64,000 nt of DNA, taken from assembly GCA_046518185.1 (NCBI GenBank), contig JBKGRZ010000007.1, forward strand, positions 1 through 64,000. Reading direction: 5' to 3'. Source of the DNA: Scandinavium vulneris_A. Lineage in GTDB: Bacteria; Pseudomonadota; Gammaproteobacteria; Enterobacterales; Enterobacteriaceae. Positions 8,300 to 15,943 of this stretch are shown here, piece after piece (the first letter of the stretch is position 1; every line of letters starts with the position of its first letter). The notes under the pieces were generated by a model that saw nothing but the letters and a program-made list of their open reading frames with translations, searched no databases and was not told the DNA's origin. The position numbers were made by a program, and so were the translations under genes.

Positions 8300-8847
8300 T
8301 GAAACTGTGCTCAGGGTTGCTGACATTTGCACTGCTAATTACTGGTACTACCAGCGCCACGGAAAGACCGGTGTCGTCCGATGTGGACTTTAAGGGCACT
8401 CTGGTGGCTGAGCCGTGCGTGGTATCGCCCGGTAGCGATGGTGACAACGTGGTAGTGGACTTCGGAACTATCCCGGACAAGACCTTCTACTCCATATATG
8501 GCCGCCGTACCTGGCTACAGCCTTTTCATATTCTGCTTACACAGTGTGATGCTTCCTTGGGTAAGGAGGTAAAAATCACCTTTACTGGTCAGGAAGACGC
8601 GGAACAGCCAGGGCTGCTGGCTGTGACAAGTAATACGGGTGTGAAGCACGTGGCTGTTGGATTACAGACTCACACGGGAGCAGATCTGCCGTTTAACAAG
8701 CAGACACCGGGCTATACGCTCTACAACGGGAATACACAACTCAATTTTAAGGCCTACATACAGGCCAGCGATGAGGGTGTAACGAAACGCAGTGTGGGAC
8801 GCGGGGTGTTTGAAGCCGTATCCACATTTGAGCTGGAATACCCATAA
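8299..8847 (+). CDS. fimbrial adaptor subunit (PapK/MrpG-like)
   Basis: 182 residues: signal peptide to about residue 20, then VDFKGTLVAEPCVVSPGS, VVVDFGTIPDKTFYS, LLTQCDAS, ITFTGQED and the C-terminal pilin ending FELEYP. The spacing and the YGRRTWLQPFHILL-type block resemble PapK, the adaptor that initiates the tip fibrillum below the adhesin. It directly precedes the adhesin gene, which supports that role. Confidence 0.8.
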   Translation: MKLCSGLLTFALLITGTTSATERPVSSDVDFKGTLVAEPCVVSPGSDGDNVVVDFGTIPDKTFYSIYGRRTWLQPFHILLTQCDASLGKEVKITFTGQEDAEQPGLLAVTSNTGVKHVAVGLQTHTGADLPFNKQTPGYTLYNGNTQLNFKAYIQASDEGVTKRSVGRGVFEAVSTFELEYP

Positions 8848-8901
8848 TTTTCTTTCGTGAGTGCTGGCAAATTAAAATTTGAAGTTAGTGAGGTATCCGT
8901 A

Positions 8902-9774
8902 ATGTTAACAAGACATCTGTTAATTTTTCTCTGTACACTGTCTTTTTTTTTGATCGCAGAGTCCAAGGCGCAAACTACAGAAATAGCGAGAGCAACTTCT
9001 GAAACAGGAGTGACTTATTCATTGTCCTATGATGATTCATTTGGCACTTATGGGCAGCTTATAATGACAACCTCTGAAATAAACGTTCATCCAAAGAATC
9101 AAAATAGCTTAGCCGGAGTTTATATTCCCGACTGCTTCGATGCAGCTATGGGTATGTGTATGTATGGGGATGCCAGGACAAGTCTAACGCAACCGGACGA
9201 GGTTATTACTTGGGCAAATGGACAGCACAAGATAAATATGGGGAGCACTATAACTCACACCCATACATTAGTGACACCGAAACAACAAAAAGGTGTAGAA
9301 GATGGAAAGTTAACAATGTGTGTTATGGGGATTGTCGATAATAACGATTACTATCATTGGGCGGGCCCCTGGTTCAATGCGGGGGGGAATATTGCTACTG
9401 ATGGCGCTTGCACATCCGGAACCATCATCAATCCCATTCCCATTAAACCAGCGACAACCTGTACTTTGAAGGCACCAGCCCAAATAAACCATGGGACATT
9501 AAGTTCTACTGAATTAAACGGTGCTGTCCAGGAAGTTAATGTTGATGTTACTTGTAATCAGGAAGCGGATGTCACACTTTCATTTAATGGACAGGGTTCA
9601 TCTACCAATATATCGTTAACCCCGGGTTTAACAGATATATTAGATTTCGAACAGCCAAAATTACATATTAATACGACTGGTGGAACGAAGATTAAATCAA
9701 CATTGAAAAGCGCAGGTAATATATCACCAGGCACTTACTCACAAAGCCTTGTTGTTACGGCGGAGTGGCAGTGA
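8902..9774 (+). CDS. two-domain fimbrial tip adhesin (MrpH/PapG position)
   Basis: 290 residues from the ATG at 8902, chosen because MLTRHLLIFLCTLSFFLIAESKA is a clean 23-residue signal peptide and GAGG lies 9 bases before it. An N-terminal receptor domain of about 160 residues with Cys78, Cys86, Cys140 and Cys170 is followed by a pilin domain from about Cys187 (TCTLKAPAQINHGTLSSTELNG) to VVTAEWQ, so it is an end-capping adhesin rather than a rod subunit. Residues His119, His121 (THTH) and His152 (YYHWAG) resemble the three-histidine zinc site known for MrpH of Proteus mirabilis. Lower GC than its neighbours. Ligand unknown. Confidence 0.82.
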   Translation: MLTRHLLIFLCTLSFFLIAESKAQTTEIARATSETGVTYSLSYDDSFGTYGQLIMTTSEINVHPKNQNSLAGVYIPDCFDAAMGMCMYGDARTSLTQPDEVITWANGQHKINMGSTITHTHTLVTPKQQKGVEDGKLTMCVMGIVDNNDYYHWAGPWFNAGGNIATDGACTSGTIINPIPIKPATTCTLKAPAQINHGTLSSTELNGAVQEVNVDVTCNQEADVTLSFNGQGSSTNISLTPGLTDILDFEQPKLHINTTGGTKIKSTLKSAGNISPGTYSQSLVVTAEWQ

Positions 9775-10013
9775 ATTGCTCACCTGTTTTTACCAGAAAA
9801 ATTAGTTATTCGATGAAGTTATAACTACTTCGCGTGCTGAGAAAAACATGCTCTTTTTTTTGACTCACCTTTAGGTAGAGGTGCGTTTGTTGCGTAATAA
9901 ACCAAATGGATAGAAAGCCCTTTAGAGTAATAATCAATATATTAATTCATTGAAAAGTGCATCTAATAATTTAAGGTGCATCTTGTGTTCTTGATAATAA
10001 GCGAGGTGTTAAA
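9775..10013. other. gap between adhesin and accessory module
   Basis: 239 AT-rich bases with no gene and no clear terminator. A promoter for the lipoprotein gene may lie here, so it is open whether the accessory module is transcribed with the fimbrial operon or separately. Confidence 0.4.
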
Positions 10014-10403
10014 TTGCGTTATGAAATGATTTTACTGGCTGGAATATTATTAAGTGGCTGCTCCAGTCATGTAAGGCAGAATTATCAGATTAAAACTCCC
10101 GATCTCACAGCGGATACTGTCCATGCAAACAAAGCCCCCGCTCCACGTTCCGAATTAGTGCAGTGCAATCGTGACCTGGAGTCCTTACGCACGGTGGATA
10201 TCAGTCAGTACAGGTTTTACCAGGCCGAATATGACAGTCTAATGAAACATTCCGCCGGCTTTCTGACGGTGAAGGAAGACGTCAGCGCGGAGGTGGCCGC
10301 TCTGGCTCGCCCTCGTTTCCAATTCGCACTGGTTGATTTGTGCTGGCGCATTAAGAACGCCCTTGCCAGCACTCTGATACACCAGGCGGGCGGCGAAAAA
10401 TGA
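10014..10403 (+). CDS. small outer membrane-type lipoprotein, unknown function
   Basis: 129 residues from a TTG codon; this start is preferred because GAGG stands 8-10 bases before it, while the ATG at 10026 would leave too long a spacer. LLAGILLSGC is a lipobox with Cys near residue 18, followed by Ser-Ser (outer membrane sorting likely). The mature part is polar and helical (QCNRDLESLRTVDISQYRFYQ, FQFALVDLCWRIKNALAS) with two further cysteines. Its last four bases overlap the start of the next gene (ATGA), so the two products probably act together. I do not recognise the family. Confidence 0.7.
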   Translation: MRYEMILLAGILLSGCSSHVRQNYQIKTPDLTADTVHANKAPAPRSELVQCNRDLESLRTVDISQYRFYQAEYDSLMKHSAGFLTVKEDVSAEVAALARPRFQFALVDLCWRIKNALASTLIHQAGGEK

Positions 10404-11620
10404 TCTTCCGCCTTTTCCTTACGACGAGCATTTTTTTGCTGATGCTTATCGCCCCATCATATGCCGATGAGGGGGGCATAGCAGCGTCCCTGTTAGCCCC
10501 TGTGGATGAGGGTTCCTGGAGCCTGGAGGCAATGGTCGCAGACAGGCAGACGAAACAGGCGTCGTATGATAACGGTGGTAAGAACAATGCCAGCGATGCT
10601 GTGCGAGAGAATTTTGCAAAGCGTCCATTACGCCGAACACAGGGCGACGAGATTAAATCACTTAACCGCCAGGTTCAGTCATTGAAGAGTGAACTTAATA
10701 GCACAAGACGGAAGCTTTCTGAGCAAAAAGCTGCTTGTTTGCATTCCGTTCCTGGCAACGTGTCTGACTTAAATCAGACTCGTACGGCCTTTCAGGATGA
10801 GCTAAGGCGCGACCTGGCAGAAAAACAAACTGCCCTGGAAAAAAGCTACCGAGACCTTGCAGCACTTCGCGCAGACCTGTCGCGCCTGCAAGAAAGTGTG
10901 CAACAGAAGGATAAAGCAGCTCGGGATCTTACCACTGCCTTGGATAGGCGCAGCCAGGAGCTTAAAGATGTCAAGGGCGTGCTTGCGAAGCAGCATGGCA
11001 AGCGGAGGCCTACCATTTCCACGCCCAAACAACAAGAGGCTTACGCGGCCGGTTTGATAATGGCCAACGAGCTAAATAGTCGTCTTGATGGCTGGGCACA
11101 AGCCGGTGTGAAGACAGACGTCGGCTTATTTCGCGCTGGCCTGGAGGACGGTCTTGCGCATTCGGTGCGTCTGGAAGCATCAGTGGCGGGGAGAGCACAG
11201 AGGGCATTCATGAAAGCGGTTCAGGACGGTGTGGCCCGACAGGTGGCCGATGCGCAGAAGCGACTGGGTACTCTGGCGAAAGGACGTAACGCGCTGAAGT
11301 CTGAAAACGGCATTATCTGGTACCGCGAACGTGCTGGCAAAACGGTTACCCCGGGCCATGCAGTGAAGTTATCTATGACCGAGCGGATCGCAGGGGGGCG
11401 GGAAGTAAGCCGAGTACCCTCCCTGACGCTTCGCCCGGAGGACAATGCTCCAGTCGTTGTGCGGGACGGGATGTACCTTCCAGGTGAGGGCGGCGAAGTG
11501 GTGGCATATGCTCTTGCCCGCGATATATATGGTGAGCTGCCGCTGCCTGCGGGGGTTCAGCCATGGACCGTAATGGAGTATCACCTGAATGGCGAGCCAC
11601 AGGCTGCCCGACTGGAATGA
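10400..11620 (+). CDS. periplasmic coiled-coil protein with FkpA/Mip-like PPIase fold
   Basis: 406 residues. Signal peptide to about residue 22 (PSYA); a long heptad-type coiled coil (83-195, KSLNRQVQSLKSEL onward); residues 212-298 resemble the FKBP_N dimerisation domain of FkpA/Mip (YAAGLIMANELNSRL, LFRAGLEDGL); residues 303-398 resemble an FKBP domain (GIIWYRERAGKTVTPG, ALARDIYGELPLPAGVQPWTVMEYHL). Several FKBP catalytic positions (the Asp-Phe and Trp of the pocket) are not evident, so it may be a binding chaperone rather than an active prolyl isomerase. Overlaps the lipoprotein gene by 4 bases. A role in fimbrial assembly or in presenting substrates to the oligosaccharyltransferase downstream is inference. 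Confidence 0.65.
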   Translation: MIFRLFLTTSIFLLMLIAPSYADEGGIAASLLAPVDEGSWSLEAMVADRQTKQASYDNGGKNNASDAVRENFAKRPLRRTQGDEIKSLNRQVQSLKSELNSTRRKLSEQKAACLHSVPGNVSDLNQTRTAFQDELRRDLAEKQTALEKSYRDLAALRADLSRLQESVQQKDKAARDLTTALDRRSQELKDVKGVLAKQHGKRRPTISTPKQQEAYAAGLIMANELNSRLDGWAQAGVKTDVGLFRAGLEDGLAHSVRLEASVAGRAQRAFMKAVQDGVARQVADAQKRLGTLAKGRNALKSENGIIWYRERAGKTVTPGHAVKLSMTERIAGGREVSRVPSLTLRPEDNAPVVVRDGMYLPGEGGEVVAYALARDIYGELPLPAGVQPWTVMEYHLNGEPQAARLE

Positions 11621-11734
11621 CCCTTTGCGGCGCGTAGAGGTTTTACGGATGCCTTCTGGCTGCGCGCCGCCTTTTTAATTCCGTACCAGCGCAGCCATCA
11701 CCAGTAGTGACCTGCGGCAACAGAGAAAAATACG

Positions 11735-13444
11735 ATGATGACAATGAAACTCCCGGTTAATTACGGACCCGGGCGGGCATTCCTGCGCCCGCGACATGAC
11801 GGCTGGCTTCTTCTGCCAGTTGTTTTTTATCTGATTTTTATTCTGCCTGTTTTTGTGGACAACAATGCGGGTAGCGGGCTGTACCTGCCACAAAACCTGC
11901 TGGCCTGGGGCATTATGGTATTTTGCGTTTTGCTGACGGCGGCGCGTGCGGCGGTGACCGGGCGACTACAGGTCGCACGCTTTATGCTTCCGGCCATACT
12001 GGCCGTGGTGCTGCTGATGTTGCCCTGGCTCTGGACATCGTCACCGCTGTGGCAGCAGCACGCGCTACCACGACTGGCAGGGATTGCCGGCGCTCTGGCG
12101 TTCACGTTTGCCTTGTGTCAGGTTCATCTGACGTCTGGGCTTCGTCGTGGCGTCCTGGCCATAGCAGTATGCTCCGCTCTGATTCAGGCAGTGGAGGCCA
12201 TGATCCAGGCCTGGCTTCCCGATCTCGCCCTTCGGTTGATGGACTTCGATGCCCCCTTACCCTACGGGATTTTTCAACAGCGCAACCTGCTGGCAAGCTG
12301 GCTGGCGACCGGGTATGGCGTAGCGCTGTATTTACTTCTGACTGCCCGTACACGGAGCGCAGCGCTTGCCTGGGCTGCGTCACTTTATCCACTCTGCGCG
12401 GCCCTGACGCTGACATCCAGCCGGACTGGGTTGCTTGGCGCTGTGATAATGACGGCACTGGCTGCGCTGGCCGATCGAGCAGCCTGGCGTGGCCGACCAC
12501 GAGCGGTTATCTGTCGTCTGATATTGTTGTCGTCCTTGCTGGCGACCTGCACAGCCGTCAGCCAGTGGGCAATGCCTGAGGGAAGCCGGACTGACCTGAC
12601 GCATACGCTGTCGAACCGCGAGCGCGTGGTGATGCTGAAAGGCGCGGTCAGGATGGCAGCAGAGCATCCCCTTACAGGTAGCGGCCTCGGTGGATTCGAG
12701 GCGCGTTTTCCGGATGTTCTGGCTCAGGCCGGCTTACAGCCGCGAAGCGATTCAATCACTCATCCTCATAATGAGGCACTTTACGTGCTCGACGAAGGCG
12801 GTGTCGTAGCCTTTGCCGGCCTGCTTCTGCTGGCGGGCATCTGGCTGTGGCCTGTATTCAGGCGGGGCGGTCGCGGGTTACTGCCACTGCTCGGACTACC
12901 GCTTGTGGTGCATATGATGACCGAATACCCCCTCTACCTGTCGGCACCGCACCTTATGCTGCTGTTGCTACTCTTTCGCGTGGGGTTGCCCGACATGGCG
13001 CTTCGCAAAGGCAGGATACCCACCCCGCTCCGCATGACGGCCTTACCCGTTGCGTGCCTGCTTATGGTCATAACGCTGGCCATTCTGGGTGAAGGCTTCG
13101 CCATGCAACGGGCGCTAACCCTTGCGGAGACCGACATGAATGCCGGCTTAATCCCGTCGCTACCGGAAGCAGACTGGCGGAGTCTGACGCAGGCCGAACG
13201 CCTTGATTATGACCGACACATACTCGCTGCGAACACGCCAGGATTTACCCGCAGCCCGTCTGCCATGGCTGATTTCACGCTATGGGGTAATCGCTGGCTT
13301 GCCGTGCACAACGACGCAGAGGTGAGCGCCGCGCTGATCTTTATTGCCCGTCGTCGTGGTGACTGGATTGAGGCAGAGCGCCTGCGAGCGCGGGCCTCGC
13401 GCGTATTTATCCATGACGATCGCTTTTTCAGAGGGACGCCGTAA
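11735..13444 (+). CDS. PglL-type protein O-oligosaccharyltransferase
   Basis: 569 residues, a polytopic inner membrane protein of about 11-12 helices with a soluble C-terminal tail. Motifs of the Wzy_C/PglL family: GIFQQRNLLASWLATG (178-193), TSSRTGLLG (227-235), and in the large periplasmic loop ITHPHNEALYVLDEGG (341-356), whose HPHNE contains the histidine essential in PglL. The family moves a lipid-linked glycan to proteins (PglL) or lipid A core (WaaL); the GxFxQxN and HPHNE forms fit PglL better than WaaL. No glycan synthesis genes are in the window. One base overlaps the LuxR-type gene downstream (TAATG). Its place inside a fimbrial locus is unusual. C-terminal part begins near residue 440. 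Confidence 0.82.
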   Translation: MMTMKLPVNYGPGRAFLRPRHDGWLLLPVVFYLIFILPVFVDNNAGSGLYLPQNLLAWGIMVFCVLLTAARAAVTGRLQVARFMLPAILAVVLLMLPWLWTSSPLWQQHALPRLAGIAGALAFTFALCQVHLTSGLRRGVLAIAVCSALIQAVEAMIQAWLPDLALRLMDFDAPLPYGIFQQRNLLASWLATGYGVALYLLLTARTRSAALAWAASLYPLCAALTLTSSRTGLLGAVIMTALAALADRAAWRGRPRAVICRLILLSSLLATCTAVSQWAMPEGSRTDLTHTLSNRERVVMLKGAVRMAAEHPLTGSGLGGFEARFPDVLAQAGLQPRSDSITHPHNEALYVLDEGGVVAFAGLLLLAGIWLWPVFRRGGRGLLPLLGLPLVVHMMTEYPLYLSAPHLMLLLLLFRVGLPDMALRKGRIPTPLRMTALPVACLLMVITLAILGEGFAMQRALTLAETDMNAGLIPSLPEADWRSLTQAERLDYDRHILAANTPGFTRSPSAMADFTLWGNRWLAVHNDAEVSAALIFIARRRGDWIEAERLRARASRVFIHDDRFFRGTP

Positions 13445-14229
13445 TGCGCCGTAACCGCCAGGGTGATGGTGTTTCAGTGCGGCTTCCGGACACCTGGTCA
13501 GGCCCTTCGTCCCCCAGTAAGAATGTCCAGGAGTTGAAGGAGGTGCTGCTGCCAGGCAGAGGGGGTAACGTTGAAGATTCATGGGTGCGGGTGGCAATTA
13601 TCGCCCGTGACCCGATGGCAGTGATGGGGATGCGCCACCTGCTGGCTCGTGATGAGCCGGTATGGCTGTCCACATACAGAGAGATCCCCGACGGGAGTGC
13701 GTTGCTCCACCAGGACATCATTATATGGATACGCATGAATCATGACGGCATGCCAGATCTGGCCGGTCATGTGGCCCGACTATGCAGAAATAAACCGCAA
13801 CTTAAGCAACTGGTCATCAGCGATGCTCTTCCCGCGGCCACGCAGCCGGGCCCCGGCCCGTTAGCAGGAGTCTGGCTGGCCCGAGGCAACGAAAGCCGGG
13901 AGATGCTTTATGCCCTGTTGCGCCTGGTGATGCGCGCCCCCCTGCCCTGCGGTCCGATGCTCACGAAGCGGCTGGGCCGGATGCAGTGGCGTGTGCTGTT
14001 GCTGCGCGCGGCGGGCGCGACCACATCCAGTATTGCAGCCAGGTGCGCAATAGCGGTGAACACGGTGAGCGTACACGAGTCAGCGATCCGGGAAAGGCTG
14101 GGAATCAGTGGACGCTCTGAATACGCATGGCTTCTGCGCAGCGTGGCGCAAATGCTGGCTGCAGTGCCGGCTTTAAGCCGTGACGTACACCGCCGCAAAA
14201 AAAGAAACGGGAGAGAAGCGAGTGAGTGA
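13444..14229 (+). CDS. LuxR-type transcriptional regulator
   Basis: 261 residues. N-terminal receiver-like or degenerate domain (VRVAIIARDPMAVMGMRHLLA, about 55-75) and a C-terminal LuxR/FixJ helix-turn-helix (MQWRVLLLRAAGATTSSIAARCAIAVNTVSVH, then ERLGISGRSEY). No conserved phosphoacceptor Asp pattern is evident. Near the N-terminus it carries PDTWSG, also present at the N-terminus of the minus-strand LuxR-type protein at 19509, so the two are probably related. Start ATG overlaps the stop of the oligosaccharyltransferase gene (TAATG). Likely controls one or both fimbrial clusters; inferred from position. Confidence 0.78.
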   Translation: MRRNRQGDGVSVRLPDTWSGPSSPSKNVQELKEVLLPGRGGNVEDSWVRVAIIARDPMAVMGMRHLLARDEPVWLSTYREIPDGSALLHQDIIIWIRMNHDGMPDLAGHVARLCRNKPQLKQLVISDALPAATQPGPGPLAGVWLARGNESREMLYALLRLVMRAPLPCGPMLTKRLGRMQWRVLLLRAAGATTSSIAARCAIAVNTVSVHESAIRERLGISGRSEYAWLLRSVAQMLAAVPALSRDVHRRKKRNGREASE

Positions 14230-14962
14230 GTTCAGGATTACTGAATGTGCGCTGCGACAGGCGTTATGCGCCGGAAACATTACGCCCGTAGTACAGCCGG
14301 TCGTGAATGCGCCGGAGGGCAACACAGTCGGTGTAGAAATGCTGGCGCGTTGGTTTCTCGCGGACGGCAGCGCCGTGCCGCCTGATGCGTTTATTGCGCA
14401 GGCCACGCGCAGCGGGCTGGAGGCTGCGATTGCCCGGACATTAATGGAAAAAATGGTGCCATCTGCGCACAGGATGGCGCAATCCCCAGGCCATCCGCTG
14501 GTCGTGGGGGTGAACGCCGGGCCGGCATGTCTGACAGACCCGGGGTTTGAGGTCGCATGCGCGGCTTTCATCTCTGACTGCCACAATGCAAACGTAGACC
14601 TCGCAGTGGAGATAACTGAACGTGAGCCGCTGACGCCGTCACTGTTGCCGGCCCTCGAACGGCTACGGGCCATGGGGATAAAAATTGTTCTGGACGATTT
14701 CGGCATGGGCTACGCGACAGCTGACATACTGCCCTGGCTACGGCCAGACATTGTAAAGCTTAATCGCTCCCTGACCAGGCTGGCGGGCGCGGGTGACTCG
14801 GGGGTGCAACTAACCGACACGCTTGAAACATTAAACTCTCACGGCATGACGATCCTGGCGGAGGGGGTGGAAACGCGCAAGGAATACGACTGGTTGTACG
14901 CACACGGGATCCGACTTTTTCAGGGATACTTGTTCGGCCGACCGGTTTCACCGAAAAGCTGA
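14222..14962 (+). CDS. EAL-domain c-di-GMP phosphodiesterase-like protein
   Basis: 246 residues from the GTG at 14222, chosen for its GGGAGAG ribosome site; a GTG 14 codons upstream is the alternative. It overlaps the regulator gene by 8 bases. A single EAL domain with no sensor: GVEMLARW (EML in place of EAL), GVNAG, EITERE, DDFGMGYA, VKLNRS, AEGVET and FQGYLFGRP. The metal- and general-base residues Glu, Asn, Glu, Asp-Asp, Lys, Glu and Gln are all present; the Asp after the Lys in the usual KxD is Asn here. It may be an active phosphodiesterase or a regulator; MrkJ-like single EAL proteins control fimbriae in Klebsiella. Confidence 0.8.
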   Translation: MSEFRITECALRQALCAGNITPVVQPVVNAPEGNTVGVEMLARWFLADGSAVPPDAFIAQATRSGLEAAIARTLMEKMVPSAHRMAQSPGHPLVVGVNAGPACLTDPGFEVACAAFISDCHNANVDLAVEITEREPLTPSLLPALERLRAMGIKIVLDDFGMGYATADILPWLRPDIVKLNRSLTRLAGAGDSGVQLTDTLETLNSHGMTILAEGVETRKEYDWLYAHGIRLFQGYLFGRPVSPKS

Positions 14963-15157
14963 GCAAAAGCATTTGAACCAGTGTATTTATTTCGCAAATA
15001 GTCAGATATCTTCTTAAGTAAATAAAGTTATTCCTAGGGAGAAAAAAATATAAATCACTGTAACTTAAATTTATTATTGATCTCTTTTATAGAGCCGTGC
15101 AATATATGCGAAATTACTAACAGCCTATTGCGATATTAATTTGGCCATTAACGAGGT
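14963..15157. other. promoter region of the second fimbrial cluster
   Basis: 195 AT-rich bases between the EAL gene and the second chaperone gene. No terminator is evident after the EAL gene. No clear consensus promoter could be chosen. Confidence 0.4.
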
Positions 15158-15943
15158 ATGCATAAACTTATGTTTCATGCTCATCACTTACTGCATCATT
15201 TATACCGTCGTAATATATTCTTTAGTGGATTAATTTTTGCTGTGGCATCTTCTTTTGCCCACGCCTCCGACACCAATGTCGTGCAGAACACAAAAGTCTT
15301 TAAACTTGAACTGGGCGCAACACGTATTATTTATCATGCAGAAGATCGGGGTGCACAGCTTTCCGTAGCCAACCCACAGTCCTTTCCCGTGCTGGTTCAA
15401 AGCCGCGTATTCCAGGAAGATCGCAAGACACAGGCACCTTTCGTGGTCACCCCGCCGCTATTCCGGCTTGACCCCAATCAGCGTAATACACTGCGCGTTA
15501 TAAATACCAGTGCGCCAACGGGTGAGAAAGAATCGCTTTACTGGCTGTGCGTGACAGGCATTCCACCGAAAAATGGTGATGCCTGGGCTGAGGACAAAAC
15601 AAAAGGACCATTGAACCAGGCACAGGTGAATATGGAAATCAGCACACATATGTGTATTAAACTCATCACCCGCCCGGAAAATATTACCGGTAGCATGATG
15701 CAGGCGGCAGCGTCCCTACAATGGCATCGTGAGAGCAATATGATAAGGGTGAAAAACAATTCACCTTATTATATTAATCTGCATTCACTCAGCGTCGGGA
15801 CAATTCCTGTTGAACATCCGGAATATATTCCGCCTTTCTCTGACAGGGATTTTAGTCTGAAAAGTAAACCGGGTGACACTGTGAACTGGACCGTGATTAC
15901 CGATGCGGGTGGTGAAAGCCGCCGGTACTCCGCTCAGATGTAA
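15158..15943 (+). CDS. periplasmic chaperone, FGL type (Caf1M-like)
   Basis: 261 residues: signal peptide to about residue 39 (SSFAHAS), two Ig-like domains. The block ESLYWLCVTGIPPKNGDAW, a long F1-G1 insertion, and MCIKLITRPE is diagnostic for FGL chaperones (Caf1M, PsaB, SafB, AfaB), including the two cysteines that bridge the F1 and G1 strands. FGL systems build thin or amorphous, one- or two-subunit structures, so this cluster differs fundamentally from the pi-type operon upstream. The ATG at 15158 is used; ATG 15170 is possible. Stop and usher start overlap (TAATG). Confidence 0.88.
   Translation: MHKLMFHAHHLLHHLYRRNIFFSGLIFAVASSFAHASDTNVVQNTKVFKLELGATRIIYHAEDRGAQLSVANPQSFPVLVQSRVFQEDRKTQAPFVVTPPLFRLDPNQRNTLRVINTSAPTGEKESLYWLCVTGIPPKNGDAWAEDKTKGPLNQAQVNMEISTHMCIKLITRPENITGSMMQAAASLQWHRESNMIRVKNNSPYYINLHSLSVGTIPVEHPEYIPPFSDRDFSLKSKPGDTVNWTVITDAGGESRRYSAQM

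Noticed and set aside
11735..13444. O-antigen ligase WaaL or O-antigen polymerase Wzy
   Set aside because: Same superfamily, but no LPS genes are nearby and the GxFxQxN and HPHNE motifs with a long C-terminal tail fit PglL better; not fully excluded without a profile search.
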